NCBI RefSeq assembly: GCF_041224425.1
Contig: NZ_JBGFGL010000071.1
Coordinates: 124,001-188,000 of the forward strand
Reading direction: 5' to 3'
DNA length: 64,000 nt
Source of the DNA: Psychroserpens sp041224425
GTDB taxonomy: Bacteria; Bacteroidota; Bacteroidia; Flavobacteriales; Flavobacteriaceae
Shown here: piece after piece, positions 50,519-59,638 of the stretch
How positions within the stretch are numbered: the stretch's first letter is position 1
Layout: each line of letters opens with the position of its first letter
The notes under the pieces: model-generated
Told to the model about the DNA's origin: nothing
The model's database searches: none
What the model saw: the letters and a program-made list of their open reading frames with translations, nothing else
Made by a program: the position numbers and the translations under genes

Positions 50519-50980
50519 CTAACGTCCTCTTTTTTCGTCACCTTTATGACGCTTTTGAATTTTCTTTTTGTGTTTTGTAGTCTGAGCCTTTTCCCATTTT
50601 TCAAATTGATTGTTATTTAAAATGGATTTCATTTGCTTCTTCATGGCAATTTCGCGGTCAAGTCTTTCATTCATCATGGCATAACGCTCTTCCTTAGTTG
50701 GTTTTTCTTTATTGTCTTTTTTTGCCGCTTTTCGAGCTTCTCTTTTTTCTTGCATAAACTGCGCTTCTTCTAAAAACAGAGCCTTGATCTTTTTTTGTTG
50801 TGCTTCGGTAAGATCGAGATGTAAGGTCATTTGTTTCGTTTTTAAGGTTGCAGCTTCTTCAGGTGAAAAATCTTTTAGCATAGCCTCTTTTTTGTGAGGT
50901 CCTTGTCTGTGTTCTTTGTGCTCTTGCGCTAAAGCTGGTAATGTCATTACTGCGATAGCCATTAAAATTATTTTTTTCAT
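50519..50980 (-). CDS. Spy/LTXXQ-like periplasmic protein
   Basis: A 153-residue protein with a signal peptide (KIILMAIAVMTLPALAQ), a His/Lys-rich start (EHKEHRQGPHKKEA), and the pattern LDLTEAQQKKIKALFLEEAQ, the LTxxQ motif of Spy/CpxP proteins. The rest is highly basic (KKIQKRHKGDEKRGR at the end). Members act as periplasmic chaperones or metal-stress sensors in enterobacteria; in Bacteroidota the role is not established. Confidence 0.8.
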   Translation of the reverse strand: MKKIILMAIAVMTLPALAQEHKEHRQGPHKKEAMLKDFSPEEAATLKTKQMTLHLDLTEAQQKKIKALFLEEAQFMQEKREARKAAKKDNKEKPTKEERYAMMNERLDREIAMKKQMKSILNNNQFEKWEKAQTTKHKKKIQKRHKGDEKRGR

Positions 50981-51055
50981 TTGTGTCTTGTTTTTTAATT
51001 ATTAGATACCCATTTGACCAATGACGTTAAACTTGGTTTAATGAACATACGTTTT

Positions 51056-52576
51056 TTAACCTTGATTTAACGTTTTTTGTGTTTTATCAATCAATTCCAT
51101 TGTAGTGGTATAAAGTGATTTCTTTTCCATTTTACTTTTTAGCCAAGCGTAAAAACTCATTACAAAGATATCTTCTTTGTTTGCACCTATCCAAGTAAAG
51201 GATGATTGTACTTTGTCTTTAAAGGCTTGGGAAGTAACTTTTTCAGGGTGTTTGTAATAATAGGTAAGTAAATTCAAATACGTTAATACACGTTCTTGGT
51301 GAATTTGTTTTAAATAGCTACTGTAATTTCTTTTAAAGCTTTGTAAGCGCGACTCCAGTAGGTTGACGTCTCCCAATTCAATGCGTAGGATGATTTCAAC
51401 AAGATTCTTTTTGATGGTCCATTCCTTTCCAGCCTTTTCAGTATAGTATTTATCGGTGTGATAAAATTTTGAGAATAGCTTAGAGGCCTTTTTTAAATTT
51501 TCGTCCTGAATATAGAACATGGCCAAGCTTAGATGGATGTCTAAAACTGCTTCCAAATCCTCATGTTTTTTGGTGATGATGGTTTCCAATGTGGCTATGG
51601 CCTTAGATTTTTCGCCTTTAAAATTGAAATTTAATGCAAGCAGTAAATGGTATTTAAGAACAAAACTATTGTAGTATTTTCGACGTTGTTGTTGCATGAG
51701 TTCATGCATGGCTTCTAAGTATTCCAATGATTCGTCAAACTTCTTGTTTCTAAACAAGGTGTTCGAAATCATGTATAGGATTTCCAAATGGTAGTACAAT
51801 TGATTGTTGTTGGTTTTTTTGGATTGGATTTTCTGGTAGGTTTCAATCAAAAAAGGTTCAATTTGCAAATAATCTTTAGTGACAAAAGCTGAAATACTTA
51901 CAATGGCCATTAATTGGTATAGTGATTTGAAAGACAATGAATCGTCAACATCAATATCATGTTCTGATAAGGCTGTATTCAAAATGGTTTGAAAATCGAC
52001 AATTTCACCTTTGTAAGTCATATTGCTTAAGGTTTGTCTTACCTTGGCATATACCATATTCAATTCCTCTTCTAGTTGGTGCTGTTTTTGGTTGCTTTTG
52101 AATTTAGCTATCAAGGCGTCTATGTTTATGGTGGCATTGAGATACGCATATTGAATTTTGGTGTGGTAGATTTCGTTCAATAAGGCAAATAGCGAATGCT
52201 CTTGAGCAAGCACTTCGGCCTTATCTAAAATGGCATAACCGACTTTCGTTTGTTTTTTAATGAGAAAACTTCGAGATGTCAAGATGTATTTAATGATTTG
52301 CATATCTATTGAGTTTTCTTCTTCTAAACTCGTGTTGGCAATGAAATCAATTAAGGATTGGTAGAGTCGCTTTCGTAAGGCATGATATGCCGATTTGTTA
52401 TCATTTCTATAAATGGCTTTGCAAATCGCTTTTGAATCGAGCTGGTCTTCCACCAATAGCTTGAACAATTCTATATTTTTGGTATCGTTGCGCTTGTTCT
52501 TTTTTTCCAAATACTGAATAAAACGTTGCTGTTCTTCTGAAGAAAGGCTTGAGGTAATAGTGCTTAAATCAGTCAT
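51056..52576 (-). CDS. Helical-repeat (TPR-like) cytoplasmic protein, unknown function
   Basis: A 506-residue protein with no signal peptide or membrane segment, almost wholly helical. Repeated helix pairs with Tyr, Leu and Ala at regular steps (LYYHLEILYMISNTLFRNKK, FDESLEYLEAMHELMQQQ, LDIHLSLAMFYIQDENLKKA) suggest TPR-like repeats. The N-terminus reads LSSEEQQRFIQYLEKKNKRN. I do not recognise a family. It stands alone, divergent from the YiaA-type gene across an AT-rich 151-base spacer. Confidence 0.7.
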   Translation of the reverse strand: MTDLSTITSSLSSEEQQRFIQYLEKKNKRNDTKNIELFKLLVEDQLDSKAICKAIYRNDNKSAYHALRKRLYQSLIDFIANTSLEEENSIDMQIIKYILTSRSFLIKKQTKVGYAILDKAEVLAQEHSLFALLNEIYHTKIQYAYLNATINIDALIAKFKSNQKQHQLEEELNMVYAKVRQTLSNMTYKGEIVDFQTILNTALSEHDIDVDDSLSFKSLYQLMAIVSISAFVTKDYLQIEPFLIETYQKIQSKKTNNNQLYYHLEILYMISNTLFRNKKFDESLEYLEAMHELMQQQRRKYYNSFVLKYHLLLALNFNFKGEKSKAIATLETIITKKHEDLEAVLDIHLSLAMFYIQDENLKKASKLFSKFYHTDKYYTEKAGKEWTIKKNLVEIILRIELGDVNLLESRLQSFKRNYSSYLKQIHQERVLTYLNLLTYYYKHPEKVTSQAFKDKVQSSFTWIGANKEDIFVMSFYAWLKSKMEKKSLYTTTMELIDKTQKTLNQG

Positions 52577-52727
52577 TTAATCGTCATTATTATTTTAATT
52601 AACATCTAAAAATAATATTAAAATAGGTAAAATTATAATAATATATCGTCAGTTTTAATTTTAATTAGATTTTACCACTTTAATATTCTAAAGCACTTTT
52701 GTATCGTAATCATTAAAACTATGTATT

Positions 52728-53213
52728 ATGAATTATCAAACCACAGTTTCCTTAAAGGAAGAAGACAAAAAACAGAAAAAAGAAACCAAGGTGTACGATC
52801 AAAAACCGACTCCAGCTTTTATTGGAGCCTCTTGGTCAGCCTTGTTCATTGGAATGATTTCTTACTGTATTGGTCTATGGAATGCCAATATGATGCTTAA
52901 CGAAAAAGGATATTATTTTACCATTCTGCTCTTCGGATTGTTTTCTGTAATCTCTGTTCAAAAATCGGTAAGAGACCGACTCGAAGGTCTTCAGGTGACC
53001 GATATTTACTACAGTATTAGTTGGTTTACATCTGTAACAGCTATTTTACTTTTGGTGATCGGACTTTGGAATGCCAATTTGGAATTGAGTGAGAAAGGAT
53101 TTTATGGCATGTCATTTACACTAAGTCTGTTTGCCGCAATTGCGGTTCAAAAAAATACGCGAGATCTAGCTTATATCAATAATAAATGTAAAGCTGAAGA
53201 CGACCAAGACTAG
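52728..53213 (+). CDS. YiaA/YiaB-family inner-membrane protein
   Basis: A 161-residue protein with two YiaAB two-helix modules (about 30-85 and 95-150). Each ends with the pattern IGLWNANxxLxEKGxY followed by a second helix and VQKxxRD. The N-terminus (EEDKKQKKETKVYDQKP) is charged and cytoplasmic. The function of the family is unknown. It precedes a DUF2157 gene by 107 bases. Confidence 0.88.
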   Translation: MNYQTTVSLKEEDKKQKKETKVYDQKPTPAFIGASWSALFIGMISYCIGLWNANMMLNEKGYYFTILLFGLFSVISVQKSVRDRLEGLQVTDIYYSISWFTSVTAILLLVIGLWNANLELSEKGFYGMSFTLSLFAAIAVQKNTRDLAYINNKCKAEDDQD

Positions 53214-53320
53214 TATTTGTTTGAGATACTGATGGCTTGAAGCAAGTGCATAACTTTTTTATAGTACTTGCTTTATGTCTTCTCATAATTCTTAACTTTT
53301 ATCATTAAAATATCTTTATT

Positions 53321-54604
53321 ATGAATTCACGGCTTATTAAGGAATTGCCAGAATTGGTAGCAAATAATGTGATTTCACATGATGTGGCTGCTAAGATTGA
53401 AGACTACTACAGTACTAAGCAAACAGAGACTCCTAATAGATTGTTTGCCATTTTTGGGGTTTTAGGATCGCTTTTGGTAGGCTTGGGTATCATATTGATT
53501 TTAGCCCATAACTGGGATCATTTTAACCGCATGACCAAAACCATTTTGGCTTTCATTCCTCTATTGATTGGTCAAGTTATTGTTGGTTTTTCCATCTTAA
53601 AAGAGAAAAGCCAGGCTTGGAAGGAAGCCTCAGGAACTTTTTTGTTTTTTGCAGTTGGTTCTAGTATTGCATTGGTGAGTCAGATTTACAATATTCCAGG
53701 TAATCTAAGTACTTATATCTTAACATGGATTGCCATTTGTTTACCTGTTATGTATTTGCTGAAATCCAATATGTTGGCCATTTTGCATTTGGTCTTTTCA
53801 ACGTATTATGCTTTCGAAGTTGGTTATGGCCATTTTAGTATAGACGAAACACCTTGGCTGTACTTGTTATTGATAGCATTGGCTTTACCACATTATTTAG
53901 AGTTACTTAAGCATAAGGCTAGCCATAACATAACCTCGATTTTCAATTGGTTGTACCCTTTGAGTTTTACGATTGTGCTTGGCGCTTTTGTAAATGACTT
54001 ATCTGAACTAGGGTTTTTAATGTATTTGTTACTCTTTAGTTTGTTTTACAATATTGGAAAGCTACCATATTTTGATGACCAGAAACTTCGTAGGAATGGC
54101 TATCTCATCTTTGGGTCGCTAGGAATTATCATTTTGATGCTCATCATGAGTTTTGACGATTTCTGGTTTGTTGAGCAATTGTTGTTCAATGCTCAGGAAA
54201 GTTATGTGTCTTTTGTTTTGGCAATCGCCAATGTCATGCTTTTGATTTGGTCTTACAATCGTCAATGGATTAAGTCTTTCAATTTGTTTCAATATGTATT
54301 CATTGTGTTTTTAATCATGTATCTGTTTCAACTCAACTTACCTACGATTGGGACACTCATTGTTAATGTATTGATTTTCGTTTTAGGACTTACAACAGTT
54401 AAAATCGGCGTGGATAAGTTCCATTTCGGAATTTTGAATTACGGACTTTGTATTGTGACAGCTCTCGTAATCTGTCGATTTTTTGATACCAACATCAGTT
54501 TTGTGGTTCGTGGATTGTTGTTTGTTGGAGTGGGAGTTGGGTTTTTCTTAACCAACTATATCATGCTTCAGAAACAAAAACGAAATAAAGAACAATTAAA
54601 ATAA
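53321..54604 (+). CDS. DUF2157 membrane protein
   Basis: A 427-residue protein with a cytoplasmic N-terminal helix region (RLIKELPELVANNVISHDVA) and at least ten membrane helices. The motif ILILAHNWDHFNRMTKTILAF is typical of DUF2157. The partner gene encoding a GDYXXLXY protein follows after six bases, the standard arrangement of this pair. The role of the pair is unknown. Confidence 0.88.
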   Translation: MNSRLIKELPELVANNVISHDVAAKIEDYYSTKQTETPNRLFAIFGVLGSLLVGLGIILILAHNWDHFNRMTKTILAFIPLLIGQVIVGFSILKEKSQAWKEASGTFLFFAVGSSIALVSQIYNIPGNLSTYILTWIAICLPVMYLLKSNMLAILHLVFSTYYAFEVGYGHFSIDETPWLYLLLIALALPHYLELLKHKASHNITSIFNWLYPLSFTIVLGAFVNDLSELGFLMYLLLFSLFYNIGKLPYFDDQKLRRNGYLIFGSLGIIILMLIMSFDDFWFVEQLLFNAQESYVSFVLAIANVMLLIWSYNRQWIKSFNLFQYVFIVFLIMYLFQLNLPTIGTLIVNVLIFVLGLTTVKIGVDKFHFGILNYGLCIVTALVICRFFDTNISFVVRGLLFVGVGVGFFLTNYIMLQKQKRNKEQLK

Positions 54605-54610
54605 GTCATT

Positions 54611-55165
54611 ATGAAAACCAAACATATATTCATTCTTTTTGTCATAGTCGCTCTGGTTCAGATTGGAATTCCAGCGCAAATGATATGGAACCGAGAGTCA
54701 ATTCTCGATACTGGAAAAGCCTTCAAGTTTAAAACCCAACCTGTAGATCCTTCAGATCCTTTTAAGGGAAAATATATATACCTCAATTATGAGATGAATA
54801 GTTTTCCATCAAGTCAAGAAACATGGAAACGAGGTGAGGATATCTATGTGTCGATTTCCGAAGATAGTCTTGGTTTTGCAAAAGCTATTGCGATTACTAA
54901 AAAGGCACCAAAGCAACAAGCGTATGTGAAGGCAACTGTAGATTGGAGTGTCAATAATAAAAAGGAAATTCGTTTTTCGTTACCATTTACTGAGTTTTAT
55001 ATGGAAGAGAATAAGGCTTACGATGCCGAAATAGCCCATCGAAATGCGCAACGGGATTCACTGCCAAATAATACATATGCCTTGGTGTATGTAAAGGAAG
55101 GTGAGGCGGTTTTGGCAAACGTATTCATAAACGATATTCCTATTGCCGAATTTGTTGAGCAATAA
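54611..55165 (+). CDS. GDYXXLXY-domain protein
   Basis: A 184-residue protein with one N-terminal membrane helix (HIFILFVIVALVQIGIPAQMI) and the name-giving motif in the form GKYIYLNY (about residues 55-62), preceded by KTQPVDPSDPFK. It is the usual partner of DUF2157 membrane proteins. The domain probably lies in the periplasm. Confidence 0.88.
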   Translation: MKTKHIFILFVIVALVQIGIPAQMIWNRESILDTGKAFKFKTQPVDPSDPFKGKYIYLNYEMNSFPSSQETWKRGEDIYVSISEDSLGFAKAIAITKKAPKQQAYVKATVDWSVNNKKEIRFSLPFTEFYMEENKAYDAEIAHRNAQRDSLPNNTYALVYVKEGEAVLANVFINDIPIAEFVEQ

Positions 55166-55185
55166 TTAAAATTTGGCTAACTTTG
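55155..55185 (+). promoter_or_regulatory. Promoter of the M49-like gene (TTG-N20-TAACTTTG)
   Basis: TTG (55155-55157), 20 bases, TAACTTTG (55178-55185): a full match to the Bacteroidota pattern. It begins within the last codons of the upstream gene and lies 49 bases before the start at 55235. Confidence 0.6.
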
Positions 55186-55234
55186 GGTCAATCTGAAACT
55201 TTCGCTAAGGCGATATAAAATCAAAAATTTAAAC

Positions 55235-56881
55235 ATGAAAAATACGGTACTAATTGCATTGTTGGCAATTTTTGTAATCTCTTGTAAAGATGAAGGAAAG
55301 AAAGATGTCGAGGTTGCTGAAGACACAAATGAAATGACTTCTATGGAAAAAAACCTTAGTAAATATGTAAGTTTTAAACTTACCACAGATGTTAGCAAGT
55401 TGACAGAAAAGGAACGTGAAATGATTCCACTTTTGATTCAAGCTGCAGATATGATGAACGATTTGTTCTGGTATGAGGCTTATGGTGATAAAGAAGCTTT
55501 GTTGAACTCTATTTCTGATGAGGATACCAAAACATTTGTAAAAATCAATTATGGTCCATGGGATCGACTTGATGGTAACGCACCTTTTGTTGAAGGTGTT
55601 GGTGAAAAACCAGCTGGCGCAAATTTCTATCCTACAGATATGACGAAAGAAGAATTTGAAGCTGCAGATATCGAAAACAAATCAAGTATCTACAATTTCG
55701 TTCGTCGTGATGAGAATGGTAAGTTGTATTCCATTCCTTATCACAAACAATTTAAAGCTGAAGTAGAAAAAGTTTCAGATTTACTTAAACAAGCCTCAGA
55801 GCTGGCAGAAGATGAAGGATTGAAAACGTATTTAGAATTAAGATCCCAAGCGCTTCTAGATGATAATTACCAACCTAGTGATTTGGCTTGGATGGATATG
55901 AAGACCAATACTTTGGATATTGTTATTGGTCCAATCGAAACCTATGAAGACCAATTGTTTGGAAACAAAGCAGCTCATGAAGGATATGTTTTGGTTAAAG
56001 ATCAAGAATGGAGTCAGCGCTTGGCAAAGTTTAGCGCTTACTTACCAGAACTGCAAGAAGGCTTACCTGTTGATGCAGCCTATAAAAAAGAAACGCCTGG
56101 AACCGACAGTGATTTAAATGCTTACGATGTTGTGTATTATGCTGGCGATTGTAACTCTGGTAGTAAAACCATAGCGATCAACTTACCAAATGATGAGGAA
56201 GTGCAATTGCAAAAAGGAACCCGTCGTTTACAGCTTAAAAATGCAATGCGTGCTAAATTTGACAAAATTTTAGTGCCAATTTCAGAAAAGTTGATTGATG
56301 AAAGTCAGCGCCAACATATCACATTCGATGCGTTTTTTGCCAATACCATGTTTCATGAAGTAGCTCATGGTTTAGGAATCAAAAATACGATTAATGATAA
56401 AGGAACCGTTCGAACTGCGCTTAAAGAACATGCCAGTGCTCTTGAGGAAGGTAAGGCTGATATTTTAGGTTTATATATGATTCAGCAATTGCATTCTAAA
56501 GGCGAATTGGATGAAGATCTTAAAAATAATATGGTAACCTTTATGGCTGGTATCTTTAGATCAGTACGTTTTGGAGCGTCTTCAGCACATGGAAAAGCCA
56601 ATATGATCCGATTTAATTTCTTCAAGGAAAAAGGAGCATTCTCAAGAAATGAAGATGGGACTTACAAAGTCAATTTTGATAAGATGGAAACTGCGATGGA
56701 AGACTTATCAAATTTAATACTAACACTTCAGGGTAATGGAGATTACGATGGTGTGGCTAAATTGGTACAAGAGAAAGGATTGATTTCTTCCGAATTGCAA
56801 GCTGACCTAGACCGATTAAGTGAAGCTAACATTCCTGTAGATGTGATTTTTGAACAGGGTGTTGATGTTTTAGGTCTTTAA
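55235..56881 (+). CDS. M49-like (dipeptidyl peptidase III-type) zinc lipoprotein
   Basis: A 548-residue protein with a lipoprotein signal (NTVLIALLAIFVISC, Cys17) and an overall pattern of the dipeptidyl peptidase III group. The metal site is FHEVAHGLGIKNT (His-Glu-Val-Ala-His at about 374-378) and LEEGKADILGLY (about 403-414), which would supply the third ligand. Classical M49 enzymes have HExxxH with one more residue; here the spacing is HExxH. It probably removes short peptides at the cell envelope. The assignment rests on memory of the family pattern. Confidence 0.75.
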   Translation: MKNTVLIALLAIFVISCKDEGKKDVEVAEDTNEMTSMEKNLSKYVSFKLTTDVSKLTEKEREMIPLLIQAADMMNDLFWYEAYGDKEALLNSISDEDTKTFVKINYGPWDRLDGNAPFVEGVGEKPAGANFYPTDMTKEEFEAADIENKSSIYNFVRRDENGKLYSIPYHKQFKAEVEKVSDLLKQASELAEDEGLKTYLELRSQALLDDNYQPSDLAWMDMKTNTLDIVIGPIETYEDQLFGNKAAHEGYVLVKDQEWSQRLAKFSAYLPELQEGLPVDAAYKKETPGTDSDLNAYDVVYYAGDCNSGSKTIAINLPNDEEVQLQKGTRRLQLKNAMRAKFDKILVPISEKLIDESQRQHITFDAFFANTMFHEVAHGLGIKNTINDKGTVRTALKEHASALEEGKADILGLYMIQQLHSKGELDEDLKNNMVTFMAGIFRSVRFGASSAHGKANMIRFNFFKEKGAFSRNEDGTYKVNFDKMETAMEDLSNLILTLQGNGDYDGVAKLVQEKGLISSELQADLDRLSEANIPVDVIFEQGVDVLGL

Positions 56882-56907
56882 ATTATAGACAAACATACAT
56901 CATAAAG

Positions 56908-56944
56908 AACCTTTCTTGTTCGTAATGAGCGGGAAAGGTTTTTT
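56908..56944 (+). terminator. Terminator between the M49-like and ACMSD genes
   Basis: AACCTTTC (56908-56915) pairs with GAAAGGTT (56933-56940), followed by TTTT. The two genes converge here. Confidence 0.75.
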
Positions 56945-56945
56945 G

Positions 56946-58031
56946 TTAGGATAAAATGCGTTTTCTGAATTTATCTTTAGCGTCATCATCATCACCAAAA
57001 AGCCATTGTATGACGTTGTCTTCCCACATGGCTTCACGTTCTGTTTCGCTAATGATGTTTCGTTCAATGGCTAGATCCAAGATTTTTCCAGGATAGGAGC
57101 TTTGTTTCATGTTCTCCATTTCACCTAAGGGATAAGGATCGTCCAATCCCATAAGGACTTGTTTTGAGCCTTGATTTTTGATTAGTAAGTCCAAACTTCC
57201 AGTATCATGAACCAAGGTGTCAAAGAAGATATTTTTATGACCAACAGCTTTTCTCGGATGTGTTTTGCCTTCGAACAAATCAGGTCTGCCATCAAATCCT
57301 TGAATACGACGACCTAAATTAATTTGCGCTAATTGTCCACCATGCGCAAAACAGATACGCATATTTGGATAGCGATCATAATACCCATTCAAGGTCAAAA
57401 AGTGATAGGCATCAGCACATTGTGCCAACATCCAAATCAAATGGAAACGCCAAGAAGTGTTTTCAAGTTTAATGAATTTTTCTCCATCATAAGGGTGAAT
57501 TTCAACAGCGAGATTGTATTTGTTGGCCAGTTCAAAAATAGGCTCGTTCTCTTCATCAAAAATACAACGCCAAGTCCCAATCGTGTCCATGTAATGCGTT
57601 GGTAAACACAATAGTTGCATGCCCAATTCTTCAACACAACGTTCAATTTCCCAGCAAGCACCTCTTACAAATCCTGGATGAACCACAAATCCACAGGTAA
57701 ACTTACTCGGATTTTCTTTCTGTATTCTTGCATTGAAATCATTTTGAAAACGCAAGGCTTGTTTCATTTCTTCTAAACGTAAGCCATTACCATACAATTG
57801 GGACAGGTTCAAAACCACAGCATGGTCAATTTTGAAATGTTCCATCCAAGCCAACTTTTCATTTAAAAAGAAACTCGAATCTGTGATAGGACGATTCCAA
57901 TCCTTTTGAAGCATGAATTTCCGGTCTTTATCCACCCAGAAAATGCCCTTGTCTTTCATGAACTCAGGAATTTCCTCAGGATAAGGAAGTAAGTGGGAAT
58001 GCCCATTAATTCTCAACTTGCGTTTTTCCAT
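56946..58031 (-). CDS. 2-amino-3-carboxymuconate-6-semialdehyde decarboxylase (ACMSD)
   Basis: An amidohydrolase-fold enzyme of 361 residues that removes CO2 from the ring-opened product of 3-hydroxyanthranilate. Zinc-binding and catalytic residues appear in NGHSHLLPYP (His-x-His), VEIHPYDG (His), CFAHGGQ (His) and MGLDDPYPLGE (Asp). It is the last gene of the minus-strand kynurenine run, 27 bases after the dioxygenase gene. Together they steer tryptophan carbon to 2-aminomuconate rather than to quinolinate and NAD. A general amidohydrolase is the alternative, but the neighbours make ACMSD likely. Confidence 0.88.
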   Translation of the reverse strand: MEKRKLRINGHSHLLPYPEEIPEFMKDKGIFWVDKDRKFMLQKDWNRPITDSSFFLNEKLAWMEHFKIDHAVVLNLSQLYGNGLRLEEMKQALRFQNDFNARIQKENPSKFTCGFVVHPGFVRGACWEIERCVEELGMQLLCLPTHYMDTIGTWRCIFDEENEPIFELANKYNLAVEIHPYDGEKFIKLENTSWRFHLIWMLAQCADAYHFLTLNGYYDRYPNMRICFAHGGQLAQINLGRRIQGFDGRPDLFEGKTHPRKAVGHKNIFFDTLVHDTGSLDLLIKNQGSKQVLMGLDDPYPLGEMENMKQSSYPGKILDLAIERNIISETEREAMWEDNVIQWLFGDDDDAKDKFRKRILS

Positions 58032-58058
58032 AAGAAAGAGGTTAGTTTAGATTTACGC

Positions 58059-58598
58059 TTAATCTTCGAGTAAAGCTTTTTTTGGAGGCAGCATAATCTC
58101 ACCACAATTAGGACAAGTGCGCTTCAGTTCATCACCATAGTATTTGTCAAAAATACCAGGCATATCGGTTTCAATATTGTCTAAGGTAAAATCTTCCTCG
58201 TATAATTTGGTAGTGCAATTTTCACAAAACCAAAGTAGGGCATCCTTAACGCCTTCATCACGCGGATATTCAATGACCAATCCAACAGTATTGGCACCAC
58301 GTTGAGGTGAATGTGGCACTTTTGGAGGCAATAAGAAGATCTCGCCTTCCTTGATGTGAATATCCTTAGGTGTTCCATTGTCAATGACTTTAAGAACAAT
58401 ATCGCCTTCAATTTGATAGAAAAATTCAGGCGTTTCGTTGTAATGATAATCTTTTCTACTATTTGGGCCACCAACAACCATAACGATGAAGTCACCATCT
58501 TTCCAAACCACTTTATTACCTACTGGTGGCTTTAAAAGATGTCTGTTTTCTTCAATCCAGGCTTTAAAATTAATAGGAGGAAATAATCTGCTCATCAT
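58059..58598 (-). CDS. nbaC: 3-hydroxyanthranilate 3,4-dioxygenase
   Basis: A cupin-fold iron dioxygenase that opens the ring of 3-hydroxyanthranilate. Landmarks: WIEENRHLLKPPVGNKVV, GPNSRKDYHYNETPEFFYQI with the iron ligands, and a C-terminal rubredoxin-like site (CENC and CPNC), normal in the bacterial form. The frame is open for 13 more codons to 58637, but those bases belong to a dispersed repeat and the residues (ALAKERNAQKHN) do not match the family, so the ATG at 58598 (or 58595) is chosen. It lies upstream of ACMSD and downstream of an SDR gene. Confidence 0.93.
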   Translation of the reverse strand: MMSRLFPPINFKAWIEENRHLLKPPVGNKVVWKDGDFIVMVVGGPNSRKDYHYNETPEFFYQIEGDIVLKVIDNGTPKDIHIKEGEIFLLPPKVPHSPQRGANTVGLVIEYPRDEGVKDALLWFCENCTTKLYEEDFTLDNIETDMPGIFDKYYGDELKRTCPNCGEIMLPPKKALLED

Positions 58599-58611
58599 GT
58601 TGTGTTTTTGG

Positions 58612-58702
58612 GCGTTTCGCTCTTTAGCTAAAGCCAAAGACCGTCAGGCTTTCGGTAGTCGCTCTTTGCTAGGAGCTCCAACAATACCTCAATCCTTAAC
58701 GC
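58612..58702. repeat. About 90-bp dispersed repeat upstream of the dioxygenase gene
   Basis: Contains GTCAGGCTTTCGGTAGTCGC and GAGCTCCAACAATACCTC then ATCCTTAACGC, the same order of landmarks as at 22044. Ends are GCGTT and AACGC. It occupies most of the spacer between the SDR and dioxygenase genes. Confidence 0.75.
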
Positions 58703-58751
58703 AAATTCATCAATTCAATAAAATTAAGAATAAAAAATCGAATTTGTAAGC

Positions 58752-59534
58752 TTAAAGTGACTTAGTTCTTCCACCATCAACAGGTAAATTAATCCCATTG
58801 ATATAACTGGCACGTTCACTGGCTAAAAAGGTAATGGCATCAGCCAATTCCTCGGGTTTCGCAAAACGTTTAGCAGGCACAATGCTTTTCATGGCATCGG
58901 CAGCTTCGGTTTCGGTTTTTCCAGTTTTAACCGACTTGTTTTTTATGATTTCCGATAGGCGATCAGTGCCAGTAGCTCCAGGTAATACATTATTGACTGT
59001 TATGCCAAATGGTCCTAATTCATTAGCCAAGGTCTTGCTCCAATTGGCAACAGCACCGCGAATGGTATTGCTCACACCTAAACCATCCAAAGGTTGTTTT
59101 ACCGAAGTGGAAATCACATTGATAATACGCCCAAATTCTTCGCTTTTCATAAACGGAACAACTGCCTGAGCGAGTACATGATTACATTTTAAATGTTGTG
59201 TAAAGGCACTTTCAAATTCAGAAAGTTCAGCTTCAAAAACGGGTCCGCCTTTGGGTCCACCAGTATTATTGACCAAAATGTGAAAGCCATGATGGTTTTT
59301 GATATAATTGTTGACCTTATCTTTTAGGGCTTCCGGGTTAGAGAAATCCGCAACAATGTAATCGTGGGCTCTATGCTGTGGTAATTCCGATAAGACCGCT
59401 TTCAGTTTGTCTTCGTTTCTAGCGATAAGCGTCACAATTGTGCCTTCTTGAGCTAAAGCTATGGCTGTTGCTTTTCCAATTCCTGCTGTGCTTCCGCAAA
59501 CTAAAGCATATTTGTTGTTGAGTTGTAAATCCAT
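58752..59534 (-). CDS. SDR-family protein lacking the usual YxxxK pair
   Basis: A 260-residue short-chain dehydrogenase/reductase with the cofactor loop CGSTAGIGKATA (13-24), the structural NNTGG (89-93) and the C-terminal segment ASYINGINLPVDGGRT. The usual catalytic Tyr and Lys are replaced: SNTIR occupies 155-159 where YxxxK is expected. A branch of the SDR superfamily resembling 3-oxoacyl-ACP reductases also has an SNxxR pattern, as I recall. Position inside the kynurenine cluster suggests a part in tryptophan breakdown, but no step of the known route needs it. Function is open. Confidence 0.85.
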   Translation of the reverse strand: MDLQLNNKYALVCGSTAGIGKATAIALAQEGTIVTLIARNEDKLKAVLSELPQHRAHDYIVADFSNPEALKDKVNNYIKNHHGFHILVNNTGGPKGGPVFEAELSEFESAFTQHLKCNHVLAQAVVPFMKSEEFGRIINVISTSVKQPLDGLGVSNTIRGAVANWSKTLANELGPFGITVNNVLPGATGTDRLSEIIKNKSVKTGKTETEAADAMKSIVPAKRFAKPEELADAITFLASERASYINGINLPVDGGRTKSL

Positions 59535-59607
59535 GTTTATTTTCCACTTGTATGGGAATCTTTTTAAGGTTGTTAATTATTTTTTCTATGAACCATCACA
59601 ATTGACG

Positions 59608-59637
59608 GTTGTCAGGTCGAGCGCAGTCGAGACCTCA
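59608..59637. repeat. TCGAGCGCAGTCGAGA repeat, left of the GIY-YIG gene
   Basis: GTCAGGTCGAGCGCAGTCGA followed by GACCTC. Palindromic core identical to the copy at 21506. Lies at the 3' end of the GIY-YIG gene. Confidence 0.7.
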
Positions 59638-59638
59638 T

